A stretch of DNA of 29,474 nucleotides from UBA2396 sp038042175 (lineage in GTDB: Bacteria; Planctomycetota; Phycisphaerae; Phycisphaerales; UBA1924), in NCBI GenBank assembly GCA_964358855.1, contig CAYHQQ010000049.1:1-29474 (forward strand). The letters run 5' to 3'. The translations under genes and the position numbers were made by a program. The notes beneath the pieces are model-generated. The model saw nothing but the letters and a program-made list of their open reading frames with translations. It made no database searches and was not told where the DNA came from. Below are positions 1 to 11,900 of this stretch, piece by piece (the first letter of the stretch is position 1; the number at the start of each line of letters is the position of its first letter).

Positions 1-1
1 C

Positions 2-3511
<3,510 letters not shown>

Positions 3512-3535
3512 CGGTGAGTTTGATGTGAATCCAAG

Positions 3536-3563
3536 CCCCGGAGCGAGTGCTCCGGGGTTTTTT
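3536..3563 (+). terminator. Rho-independent terminator of rpoC
   Basis: A perfect 9-bp stem (CCCCGGAGC paired with GCTCCGGGG) closes on a GAGT tetraloop and is followed directly by six T. It starts 25 bases after the rpoC stop. This is a textbook intrinsic terminator on the plus strand. Confidence 0.93.
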
Positions 3564-3631
3564 GTTGGGTGGAAGAGCGAAGGTGGATGGAAGCGGCGCT
3601 TGTAGTGCAGGCCGATCCGACGCCGCACTTT

Positions 3632-3843
3632 CGTTGCATTTCAGGCCGAAGGCCTGAACGTCAATAGCCGGGGGCGAAGCCCCCGGTGAAGTGCAATCAG
3701 GTCTTGGACCCCAGCGGGGTCCGCCGTTGACGCCCCGCGCGCTTCGATACCTCTCGGCCGACCCCTGCCGGGGTCGAAATGCAACGTGCGAGTCTTCCGG
3801 GGGCTGCGCCCCCGGCTATTGACGATGAGCCCTCCGGGCTCCA
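3632..3843. repeat. Composite palindromic repeat cluster
   Basis: This fills most of the 366-bp gap between rpoC and the next gene. It is built as nested inverted repeats. The outer pair is CGTTGCATTT (3632-3641) and AAATGCAACG (3777-3786). An inner pair of hairpins, CCGGGGGC-GAA-GCCCCCGG (3668-3686) and CCGGGGGC-TGC-GCCCCCGG (3797-3815), sit in opposite orientation and share the flank GTCAATAG/CTATTGAC. Smaller hairpins occur at 3642-3656, near 3708-3718, near 3762-3776 and at 3828-3843. A 67-codon open frame on the minus strand across the cluster is only the translated repeat. It looks like a non-autonomous, REP-like palindromic unit of a different family from the ones near purB. No gene is seen here. 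Confidence 0.75.
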
Positions 3844-3877
3844 AGGCACATTGCCGCTCCCGACGAAGCGGCTCGTT

Positions 3878-4600
3878 CTACTTCATCGCTTCCGCTAGCG
3901 TGTATTCCTTCGTTCCAGGCGCCATGGGTCCGCTCAACGACACCAAATACGCAGGTCGCCGGCACTCATAGAACGCCTCTGAGAAGAACTCGATTCCAAG
4001 GTGCCTGAGGTAGTCATCAAGTATCTCTGGGGTGAATCGATCCTTCACACGCTTGGCATTGAAATGGGACTCATTCTCAAAGTCGAACGGAGGGCCACCT
4101 GCATCGAACCTCCACTTCCCACCATCATTCACCGCGTAAATCGATCTTGCAATGTTCAATACCTGACGATCGGGACCAAGAGGCGTGTACATTTCGAGAA
4201 TCGTCGCTCCGTAACGCCCGCCCCTCCCCGGAAGGGGTTTGGCCATGGTGTCATCAACTGATACCGCTTTAATCCCTCGACATCCGAGGAGCTCCGCGAG
4301 GTAGGACACCGCGCTGAAGGCGTCCGTGCCTCGCCACCCATTGTCGAAGTAGGCGGTCCAGCCACTCTGGGTCGGGAGAAAAAGTTCCCTTCTCCGTTGC
4401 ACGCTCGTCAGCGGGAGAAGCTTCAAGAGCCTCGTGCGGAAGTCACCCTCGACCTTCTCAACCGACAATCGACGGCCATGTTGAGCCATGATGGGCCCTA
4501 TCCACGCCACGTAGGCCTCGTGCGCTTTGACCTCATCGCACTCAAGGAATCCAATCTCATTGGTGATGGGTTGAAGTTCTCCATTGAACAGCATCTTCAT
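3878..4600 (-). CDS. Hypothetical protein, 240 aa
   Basis: The start is ATG with an AGGAG ribosome binding site about eight bases upstream, so the start is well supported. The protein is soluble-looking, without a signal peptide or membrane segment, and of mixed composition. It has an aromatic-rich middle (WTAYFDNGWRGTDAFSAVSY) and a C-terminal half rich in charged residues (KRVKDRFTPEILDDYLRHLG). I do not recognise a family. It lies 65 bases downstream of the BFD-like gene on the same strand and could be the last gene of the riboswitch operon, but the gap and its own good ribosome binding site also fit an independent unit. The palindrome cluster after its stop may serve as the transcript end. 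Confidence 0.75.
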   Translation of the reverse strand: MKMLFNGELQPITNEIGFLECDEVKAHEAYVAWIGPIMAQHGRRLSVEKVEGDFRTRLLKLLPLTSVQRRRELFLPTQSGWTAYFDNGWRGTDAFSAVSYLAELLGCRGIKAVSVDDTMAKPLPGRGGRYGATILEMYTPLGPDRQVLNIARSIYAVNDGGKWRFDAGGPPFDFENESHFNAKRVKDRFTPEILDDYLRHLGIEFFSEAFYECRRPAYLVSLSGPMAPGTKEYTLAEAMK

Positions 4601-4665
4601 GCCTTGCGCTCCTGTCGGCTCACCGATTCTATTGCGGACAGTATGGTGCCCCTCGCTTATACCGG

Positions 4666-4908
4666 TCAGCGTCCATCAAGCTTCCGCATCCACATGTCGC
4701 ACTGCGCGCTCGTCATCACCGGCAGCACCGTCGCCCCAGTCAAGGCGGCCCTGGCCATGTACGGGCGGCAGGTGCCGCATCCCGTGCCGGCGAATGTTTC
4801 GTCGCTGAGGGTGTCCAGAGTCACGGGGATGCCGGCGGCACGAAGCTGGCGGGCGGCGTGGGCGACGACCGTCAGCGGCACCTGGCGACAGACACAGTGG
4901 GTGACCAT
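4666..4908 (-). CDS. BFD-like [2Fe-2S]-binding small protein
   Basis: An 80-residue protein with the cysteine layout of the bacterioferritin-associated ferredoxin-like (Fer2_BFD) fold. A CVC motif lies at residues 5-7 and CGTC at residues 44-47, with a helix-rich spacer between. This C-x-C...C-x2-C pattern binds one [2Fe-2S] cluster in known members. Free-standing members bind partners such as bacterioferritin; others are domains of larger redox enzymes. The sequence has no signal peptide, so it should be cytoplasmic, unlike the three genes before it. It starts 27 bases after the pseudopilin stop on the same strand, so it is probably cotranscribed. The ribosome binding site is weak. Its partner is unknown. 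Confidence 0.7.
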   Translation of the reverse strand: MVTHCVCRQVPLTVVAHAARQLRAAGIPVTLDTLSDETFAGTGCGTCRPYMARAALTGATVLPVMTSAQCDMWMRKLDGR

Positions 4909-4935
4909 GGGCTCTTTACAGCTTAGGGACCGGGC

Positions 4936-5787
4936 TCATGGCCAGGAATGCCAGTCGGGAACGTAGAAGTCGATCGCGTCCATCGCGCCGGGGCCGACGA
5001 TCGAGCCGACGCCAAAGCCCTGGTGCACGATCCACTCGGGCTCGCCTTTGGTGCCCACGGCGCTGCCGTCGGCGCGGGCGGAGGCCGCCACGCCGGGGCC
5101 GCTGCGTGGGCGTTCGTGTCTGAAGGCGGTGGTGGGGGCGGGGTTGGAATTCCAGGCACCCGACGAGTACAGGAGCGGCGGGTCGAGCAGGCCCGTGTTG
5201 CCGGCGCGCGTGCCCACGGGGATCAGCGTGTCGGCAAAGACGAAGAGGCGGCTTGGGTGGCCAATCTCAAAGAGGCGGCGCCAAGGGCGCTGGCCGATCT
5301 GGTCGGCCCATCCGGGTGTCTTCGATGGGCTCAGGTAGTAGCCGTTGTAGCCGTAGGTCGTGGTCGGTTCCTTCGACGGCCCCTGGGGGCGATAGGTGCC
5401 CCAGGCTTGCGACGGGCACTCAAAGCCCAGAGCACCGCCGGCGGTGGCGCCCATGTAGGGAGAGAGGAATCCGATGGAGTGGTCGACGGGCGTGAAGGCC
5501 GAACCCTGGTCGCCCCACCAGTAGCGCGGGTCGCCGCCGCCGGTGTCCGCCTCGCTCCAGTAGGCAAGGGGCATCGCGCGATCCGCGTGGTCGCCGGCGT
5601 ACATCGTCCACGCGCTCGCAAGTTGGCGAAGCCTGGACTGGCAAACGACGGTGCGGGCGCATTCGCGGGCTCGCCCCAGCGCTGGGAGCAAGAGGCCGAT
5701 GAGCAGGGCGATGATGGCAATGACAACCAGCAGCTCGACGAGCGTGAAGGCTGGGCGGGATTGGTGAGAAGACTGGGAGTTCACCAT
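4936..5787 (-). CDS. Type II pseudopilin-like protein with prepilin N-terminus
   Basis: 283 residues. Residues 1-13 form a short leader that ends before FTLVELLVVIAIIALLIGLL, the class III prepilin signal. It has the conserved Glu at +5 and a single hydrophobic helix, cleaved and N-methylated by a prepilin peptidase in known members. An Ala rather than Gly precedes the cleavage site. The C-terminal part carries an FRHERP...ARADGSAVG stretch that resembles the H-x-DG end of planctomycete DUF1559-like pseudopilins. The ATG at 5787 was chosen because the prepilin leader begins there and it overlaps the upstream stop as ATGGTGA, implying translational coupling; a longer frame reaching further upstream is only open sequence inside the previous gene. 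It should be inserted in the inner membrane or a pseudopilus. Its place in a B12-riboswitch operon is unexplained. Confidence 0.88.
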   Translation of the reverse strand: MVNSQSSHQSRPAFTLVELLVVIAIIALLIGLLLPALGRARECARTVVCQSRLRQLASAWTMYAGDHADRAMPLAYWSEADTGGGDPRYWWGDQGSAFTPVDHSIGFLSPYMGATAGGALGFECPSQAWGTYRPQGPSKEPTTTYGYNGYYLSPSKTPGWADQIGQRPWRRLFEIGHPSRLFVFADTLIPVGTRAGNTGLLDPPLLYSSGAWNSNPAPTTAFRHERPRSGPGVAASARADGSAVGTKGEPEWIVHQGFGVGSIVGPGAMDAIDFYVPDWHSWP

Positions 5788-7442
5788 TCGTCCCTTCGAA
5801 GCTCGGCGATGAGGAGATCGCGATCGTCCGCTTCGACCTGGCCGTTCTGATCGACGTCGCGCTGGCCCCAGCCCTGTTCCCACGCGTAGAGGTCCTCGAT
5901 GTTCACCTGGCCGTCGGCGTCCACGTCGAACTGCGGGGGCGTGGGGCCAAAAGCATAGAGGCCCTGGGCGCCGATCGTGTAGAGGTTGGCGTCGGCGATG
6001 GCGGGCGAGCTCCCGCAAGCGGCGGCCTGCGACACGACAAAGCCGCCGGGGGCGGGAAGGGTGTTGAGATCGATCTGGGTCAGCGTCATGCAGGCGGTGC
6101 CGGTGCCCGAGCCCGAGGCGGAAGAGAGTGTGCCGACAAACGCGCGGAGTCCTGCGATGGTCGAGACGACGGGCTGGTGCGACCAGCCGCCGATCGAGAG
6201 ATACTCGCCGGGATCCATCTGTCCGTTGGCGTTGGCGTCGATCCAGGTCGCGGTGCTGCTTTCCCACTCGAGCGTGGCGTGCGAGTCGTGGTCGGTGAAG
6301 AGCTGCAGTGTGGGGCGAGTGCCAAACCCCGAGAGTCCGCCGCTGAGAAGGACGCGGGGCTCGCTCTGGCCTGGCTTGGGCGGGAGTGGGATGGGAATCG
6401 AGGCCGAGCGGTTGCAGGGGACGGACCACAGGGGCGAGCCGTCTTTCGCGGAGAGTTTGACGAGATTGGAGGAGGCGGTTCCGCCGAAGAAGGAGTAGCT
6501 GGCGGCAAAGACCGCGTCGCCGGAGACGCAGAGCCCGCCGAAGAAGCCGATGTCCAGGGGGTTGGAGGAGGTCCAGATCGGCTGGGGCGTATCAGTCGCC
6601 AGGGCGTCGAAGCACATGATGGTGCCGCCAGTCAGGCCAAATTCACCGACGGTGGCGACGTAGACTCGCCCGTCGGCGCAGGCGGGAGAAGCACCGCTCG
6701 CGCCGCCGATGGGGGCGGTCCAGACGATCTCGCCGGGCTCGAACGGATTCAGCGGCGGGAGCGGGTGGTCGAGGTTGATGCAGTAGAGGTGGGCATCGAT
6801 GCCGTAGCCGTCGTAGTCGGTGAGGAAGGCGCGGCGACGGCCGGGAGAGTCGTCCGCGATCACGATCGACGCGTTGACGACGGGGTGCACGAGGGCGGCG
6901 GTCCAGCTGGGATTGCCGGTTGAGAGGTCGAACGCCGCGACGGTTGAGCCGGTCGCGACGATGCACACGGCGTTACGTTCATCGATCGCGGGGGTCGAGA
7001 AGGATTCGAGCTGGGGCGTGGCGATGGTCCGCGTCCAGGTCACGTGTCCCTTGCGCCGATCGATCGCGACGAGTTTGTAGACGCGGGCGTTCGCCGGTCC
7101 GGTGCTCCCGATGGCCAGGACGTGATCGCGTGTCACCACCGGGCCGCTTTGGCCCAGGAACGTGATGGCGTTTCCGCTCTGGTCGGCCGAGACGACCCAG
7201 GAGGGAAGTCCCAGAGCCTTGGGGCCGCTGGGCCCGATCGCGACACGCGAGGCATGTCCGGCGAGCTGCGGCCAGGTGGACTGAGCGTTGGCGTGGCTCG
7301 CCGCGACGAGCAGGGCGGCGATGAACGACATCGCGGCGAGCCCGTTGCGGCCGGCCCCCCCGAGAGGCGTCTCCTCCACGCCTCTCGGGGGGGTTGATCT
7401 GTGGGTGCTCGGGCGAGCGGGGTTTCGCGGCGAGGGTGTCAC
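5781..7442 (-). CDS. Secreted PQQ-like beta-propeller protein with dockerin-like calcium loops
   Basis: Up to 553 residues. Repeated blade-like strings (VYKLVAIDRRKGHVTWTRTI, STVAAFDLSTGNPSWTAAL, NLVKLSAKDGSPLWSVPC) mark a PQQ-type beta-propeller. The C-terminus has two calcium-loop motifs, DVDADGQVNIED and DVDQNGQVEADD, as in type I dockerins. A further EF-like loop, DANANGQMDPGE, interrupts the propeller. A hydrophobic stretch followed by ANAQ (residues 38-54) reads as the signal peptide. The start is uncertain. The listed GTG overlaps the previous stop as GTGA. An ATG at 7331 begins right at the hydrophobic core, but then the n-region lacks a positive charge. A 16-bp perfect hairpin lies between the two candidates. 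It is the second gene of the cobalamin riboswitch operon. Its ligand is unknown; B12 binding, as for the BtuG propeller of Bacteroides, is a guess. Confidence 0.85.
   Translation of the reverse strand: MTPSPRNPARPSTHRSTPPRGVEETPLGGAGRNGLAAMSFIAALLVAASHANAQSTWPQLAGHASRVAIGPSGPKALGLPSWVVSADQSGNAITFLGQSGPVVTRDHVLAIGSTGPANARVYKLVAIDRRKGHVTWTRTIATPQLESFSTPAIDERNAVCIVATGSTVAAFDLSTGNPSWTAALVHPVVNASIVIADDSPGRRRAFLTDYDGYGIDAHLYCINLDHPLPPLNPFEPGEIVWTAPIGGASGASPACADGRVYVATVGEFGLTGGTIMCFDALATDTPQPIWTSSNPLDIGFFGGLCVSGDAVFAASYSFFGGTASSNLVKLSAKDGSPLWSVPCNRSASIPIPLPPKPGQSEPRVLLSGGLSGFGTRPTLQLFTDHDSHATLEWESSTATWIDANANGQMDPGEYLSIGGWSHQPVVSTIAGLRAFVGTLSSASGSGTGTACMTLTQIDLNTLPAPGGFVVSQAAACGSSPAIADANLYTIGAQGLYAFGPTPPQFDVDADGQVNIEDLYAWEQGWGQRDVDQNGQVEADDRDLLIAELRRDEW
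7355..7393 (-). other. Perfect 16-bp hairpin at the junction of two operon genes
   Basis: Seven C plus GAGAGGCGT (7355-7370) pairs without mismatch to ACGCCTCT plus C and seven G (7378-7393) around a seven-base loop. It falls 46 bases after the stop of the PEP-CTERM-like gene and 24 bases before the inner ATG of the propeller gene. There is no T tract, so it is not a normal terminator. It could be an RNA processing or stabilising structure that sets expression of the two proteins, or a short palindromic repeat. Confidence 0.7.
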
Positions 7443-8218
7443 GCGCGGCGCCGCCTCGTGCCGAGCACGGGAATGACGAGCGAGAAGAGAGTCGCCGGTG
7501 CGGGCACACCCGAGAAGGCGTCGATGCTGACGGGCGCGCCCGAGTTGCTCACGCGGATGTAGGAAATCGAAGTGAGGCCCAGGGCGCCGATGTCGATGCC
7601 CTGACCGCCGCCGGAGCCGTCGTACGCCGCGACGATCTCGGCGAAGGTGTGTCCCATCGGGTCAAAGCCCGGGTCGACCGCTCGCGTGAAGTCGGTGAGC
7701 ACGCTTCCGGGTGCGCCGGCGTAAGGGCTTGAGAGATCGCTGTAGCCCAGCGTGGGAAAGAGCGGTCCCATGGCGGCGGCGGTGACGTTGGTCCAGTTCT
7801 GGCCGTCGGAGGAGACGGCGATATCGCCGATGCGCCCGAAGGTGCCGCCGACGATGCCCGAGGGGTAGGAGTTGTCGATGAAAAAGGCGTTGCCAAAGAC
7901 CAGCAGGTCGATGCCGAAGCGGTGGGACGCGTCGTTGGTGATGGCCTGGTCGAACGAGACGACCAGCGAGCCGCCGCGACCGATGCTGACGATGTCGCCG
8001 GGGTCAAAGGGCGGGTTGAACGGGGTGACGGCCCCCGCAAACCCGAACTGCACGCCCGTGAAGCGCGTGGGCGAGCCCAACGCGGCGGCGGGGTCGGCGT
8101 AGGTCGGATCTGCGCCGATTCCCGCGGTGTACGAGACCACGTGGCCGGCGAAATTCTCGGCGCCACTGGCATGGGCACACACGACGCTGACGAGACACAA
8201 CAAAGGGACTGAACGCAC
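7439..8218 (-). CDS. Secreted surface protein with PEP-CTERM-like tail, first gene of B12 riboswitch operon
   Basis: 259 residues. The GTG at 8218 was chosen over an upstream ATG because GAGGA lies about eight bases before it and a clean signal peptide (MRSVPLLCLVSVVCAHASGA) begins there. The mature part has phrases such as YADPAAALGSPTRF, IVSIGRGGSLVVSFD, LLVFGNAFF and IAVSSDGQNW. These resemble a beta-sandwich family of cell-surface proteins that I recall from other phyla, often near TonB receptors; that link is from memory. The C-terminus (VPAPATLFSLVIPVLGTRRRR) has the shape of a PEP-CTERM sorting signal: a PAT-containing motif, a hydrophobic helix, and a terminal arginine cluster. It has Ala instead of Glu in the first motif. 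It should be exported and processed at the cell surface. It directly follows the cobalamin riboswitch and is probably repressed by B12. Confidence 0.87.
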   Translation of the reverse strand: MRSVPLLCLVSVVCAHASGAENFAGHVVSYTAGIGADPTYADPAAALGSPTRFTGVQFGFAGAVTPFNPPFDPGDIVSIGRGGSLVVSFDQAITNDASHRFGIDLLVFGNAFFIDNSYPSGIVGGTFGRIGDIAVSSDGQNWTNVTAAAMGPLFPTLGYSDLSSPYAGAPGSVLTDFTRAVDPGFDPMGHTFAEIVAAYDGSGGGQGIDIGALGLTSISYIRVSNSGAPVSIDAFSGVPAPATLFSLVIPVLGTRRRRA

Positions 8219-8441
8219 AAAGACATCCTCGCGGCCCGTGCCGCTGTATCCCATGCCGCTCGCGCGCAGCACAGGCCCCTGAAACAGGACGTCGGCGGTC
8301 GCGATGGTGCAGGAAGGAGAAGCCCGATCGAGGGGAATGGCGATAGGAGCTTCACCGACTGCCCTGTCCTGCTCCCCAAGGAGCGAATGGACCGCGAGGG
8401 CCGACTGGTCTTCATGGGCTTGAAAAGCCCACGATGCTCCT

Positions 8442-8634
8442 GGCAGGTCTTCCGGCTTCGTGCTCGGCGGATCCGCCTTCCCAGGTCCAGATCTCGCCCT
8501 CTCAAGGGTCGAGTTTGGGGGCCCAGTGGCCGGGATTGCCTCCTTCTGGAGAGAATCCCATGGATCCGCGTCGTCACACGTTACGGCGGCGCGTCCGCGG
8601 TGGAATGGGCTTTCGAACTCTGCGGCACCTGCCG
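8442..8634 (-). promoter_or_regulatory. Cobalamin riboswitch
   Basis: Read on the minus strand, the 3' end is AGCCGGAAGACCTGCC (8457 to 8442), a close match to the B12 box consensus AGYCMGgAgaCCkGCc. GGCAGGT at the 5' end (8633-8627) pairs with its ACCTGCC to form the closing P1 stem. Between them are other core pieces: GCCACTGG (8530-8523), GGGAAGGCGG (8482-8473), and a stem GGGATT/AATCCC beside the former. Length, about 193 nt, is normal for the class. It lies about 220 nt before the start of the PEP-CTERM-like gene. The expression platform is not clear. A 7-bp hairpin with a 3-base loop follows at 8415-8431, without a T tract, so translational or longer-range control is possible. In the family, B12 binding lowers expression. 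Confidence 0.88.
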
Positions 8635-8710
8635 CCTCGCCCGATCGCCTTCACCACACTTCCCTATTGAGCCCCGCCGACACGATCGGCGTTGCACCGG
8701 GAACGCCACC

Positions 8711-8738
8711 AGCGTATCAAACGGGAAGTTCGTGTCAA
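8711..8738 (-). promoter_or_regulatory. Sigma-70-type promoter of the riboswitch operon
   Basis: On the minus strand a perfect -35 box TTGACA (8738-8733) is followed after 16 bases by TACGCT (8716-8711), a plausible -10. The predicted transcript would begin near 8704, about 70 bases before the riboswitch P1 stem. It is the best-looking promoter I found in the window, and its position supports the riboswitch call independently. Confidence 0.6.
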
Positions 8739-8831
8739 CCCCGATCAGCGAACCCGCCGAACAATTCCCGCGTAGACCCGGCGAGGTACGGCACTTGCAA
8801 TCGTCCCGAAAAACGTCCAATGCCAAGGCGG

Positions 8832-8933
8832 TAACGCAGAGGCCGCAGAGAGCGCAGAGAAATACAGGCAAGAGGCAGGACGGATTTGGCTTTCACCATT
8901 CCATCCTGCCCCTTCTCTGCGTTCTCTGCGTTA
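8832..8933. repeat. Dispersed CGCAGAG palindromic repeat
   Basis: The left arm TAACGCAGAGGCCGCAGAGA and following GCGCAGAGA (8832-8860) faces an inverted right arm TCTCTGCGTTCTCTGCGTTA (8914-8933). An inner imperfect stem, GCAGGACGG with CCATCCTGC, lies between them. It occupies the space between carB and the riboswitch promoter. The left arm recurs nearly unchanged inside ileS (28352-28380). A relative with CACAGAG units forms the element at 18111-18261. Confidence 0.75.
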
Positions 8934-8944
8934 GCGTCTTCTCT

Positions 8945-11900
8945 TTAGCGAGCTGGAACTGGGATGGGTGCCGTCACTTCGAGTTGCTGCGACGGCCTGT
9001 AGTCCTGCATCGCCGCGACGCCCCAGCCGCCCTTGCGGATGGCGGCGATCGCCTTTGCGGTTGCGGCCGCTGCGGTGGCGGTTGAGATGAGCGGGATGCT
9101 CAGGCGGACGCTCGTGGCGCGGATACGCCCCTCGTCGGTCGCGTAGCCCGTGCGTGTGGGCGTGTTGATGATGAGGCCGATTTCCTTGTTGGCCATGAGG
9201 TCCAGGACGTTGGGGCGAGCGCCGCCGGCGATCTTCTGCATGCGCCGCACAGTGACGCCGCCGGCCTCGAGGATGTCGGCGGTGCCACCGGTGGCATAGA
9301 TGGCAAAGCCCATGGCCGAGAGCTCGCGGATGGGCGTGAGGATGGCGGTCTTGTCCTCGTCCTTGACGCTGACGAAAATGCCGCCCTTGGCGGGGTCGGT
9401 GGGCAGGTGCGTGCCGCTGGCGAGCTGGCTCTTGCAGAAGGCGATGGGGAAGGTGCGGTCGATGCCCATGACCTCGCCGGTGGATCGCATCTCCGGGCCC
9501 AGCACGACATCGACGCCGGGGAACTTGCTGAAGGGGAAGACCGACTCTTTGACCGCGAAGCACGGAGCGGGCACGTCGCCACCGAAGATCCAGGGGACCT
9601 CCTTCGCGCCCAGTTCGGTGAGCGTCTTGCCCATCATCACCTTGGCCGCGATGCTGGGCCAGGGGGTGTGAGTTGCCTTGCCGACAAACGGCACCGTGCG
9701 GCTCGCCCTGGGGTTCACCTCGATGATGTAGATGTCGTCGCCCTTGATGGCGAGCTGCATGTTCATGAGGCCGCGGACTTTGAGCTCACGGGCGAGGGTG
9801 CGGGCGATGGTCGCGATGCGCTGGATGATCGGGGAAGAGAGCGAATACGGCGGAATGGAACATGCCGAGTCGCCCGAGTGGATGCCCGCGTGCTCGATGT
9901 GCTCCATGATGCCGGCGACCAGGGCCTGAGAAGTCGGCGTCGAGCCCGCGCCGAAATCGGCGACGATGTCGACATCGACCTCGGTCGCGCCGGCGAGGAA
10001 CTTGTCGATGAGGACGGGGGCGCCTTCGAAGTCGGAGACCTTGAGGGCGTTGGAGATGAACGAGCGCAGGGCCTTCTCGTCGGAGCAGACTTCCATGCCG
10101 CGCCCGCCCAGCACATAGCTCGGCCGGAGCAGGACGGGGTAGCCCAGGCGGTTGGCGATCACGATCGCCTCTTCGATGCTGCGGGCGATGCCGGCGGGGG
10201 GACGCTTGAGATCGAGCCGGGTCAGGAGCGCGTCGAATTGATCGCGGTCCTCAGCAAGATCAATCGAGGCGACGGATGTGCCGATGATGGGGACGCCGGC
10301 GAGAACGAGGCCGTGGGCGAGGTTGAGGGGGGTTTGGCCGCCGAATTGGACGATGGTGCCACGCACGTTTCCAGACGGGTCAAGACAGGCCCATGCGTCA
10401 TCGAGCTGTTCGAGCGTACCGCCCGCGGAGAGGAACTCCGTTTGGCCGACCTCTCGGATCGAAGAGTCACGCAGATCGCACGACCAGATGTGCGATTCGT
10501 CCGAAGTCGCCCAGATTTGTCCAGAGGGAACCTTGAGCGATTGGCCCGAGAGAACAACCGCCTGCGCAATCTTCGACAATTGCAGCCCCGCGGCCAATGT
10601 CATCTGATGGCGATTCTCGATTTTGCCCGACTGGTCGAAGACTCGCCCGGATACCCACAGCGATTCACCGTTGAGCCTCTCAATGACATTCACCGTGTCC
10701 TCGAGCGTCAGCGGCTCAAAGAAAAGGAGATCGCTTGTGTCGTAGTCAGTCGAGACCGTCTCGGGATTTGAGTTGATCATCACCGATTCGAAGCAGAGTT
10801 CCTTCGCGGCGAATGCGGCGTGGCAGCAGCAGTAGTCGAACTCGATGCCCTGACCGATGCGGTTGGGACCGCCTCCCAGGATGACAACCTTTTTGCGGTC
10901 GGTGACGCGGATTTCGTCGTCGCCGAAGTACTGCGACCGACCCGCTCGCTGACGCTCGGGGCTCGTTATGCCGCGTTCGTACGTCGAGTAGTAGTACGGC
11001 GTCACCGCTTCAAACTCGGCCGCACACGTGTCGACCAGTTTGTACACCGGCTCGATGCCCAGGTCCTTGCGATGTGACCGAACCTGCAGGATCGTCTCGG
11101 GCGTGATCTTGCCGAGGTAGAGATTCGCCAGCTGCGCGTCGGAGTACCCGAGCTGCTTGGCTTCGAAGAGTGTTTCGGCCGGGACATCCTCGAGGTGCTT
11201 GTAGTCGCACAGGACATCCTCGAACTCCACGAGCTGCTTGATCTGGTCGAGGAAGAACGGATCAATCTTGGTGAGCTCGTGGATCTTCTCGATCGACCAG
11301 CCCATCTTCATCGCGTATCGCACGTAGTACAGACGACCCTGACTTGGCACCGCAAGCTTTCGCGTCACCTTGTCGACAGGAATCGGCCACTCGATCGGCG
11401 AGCCGTCGGCAGTGCGGAGGCCGGTGGGGCTGGGACCATCCTTGCCAGCAACAGCCTTGCCTGGCACAGGGCTGCTCGGATCCCCCATCACATCCAGCAC
11501 CAGCTGCCCGTGCTCCACCGCACGCATCGCCGTCAGCCACTTGTCGTTGCGGTCCAGACCCAGCCCAAACCGCTTCACATCCATCGACCGGATCGCCTTC
11601 TGAAAGCTCTCCTTGAACGTGCGCCCAATGGCCATCGCCTCGCCGACGCTCTTCATCTGCGTCGTCAGCGTCTCGTCGGCCTCGGGGAACTTCTCAAACG
11701 TCCAGCGGGGGATCTTCACGACCACGTAGTCGATCGTCGGTTCGAAGCACGCGGATGTCGTGCCGGTGATGTCATTGCGAAGCTCGTCGAGCGTGTAACC
11801 CACCGCAAGCTTGGCCGCAATCTTGGCGATCGGGAAGCCCGTCGCCTTCGACGCCAGCGCCGACGACCGCGACACGCGCGGGTTCATCTCGATGACCACC

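Noticed and set aside
3641..3844. 67-codon frame after rpoC
   Set aside because: It lies wholly within the palindrome cluster; the peptide is translated repeat with no ribosome binding site.
7355..7393. Rho-independent terminator after the PEP-CTERM-like gene
   Set aside because: The stem is strong, but no T tract follows on either strand, and the next gene continues in the same operon.
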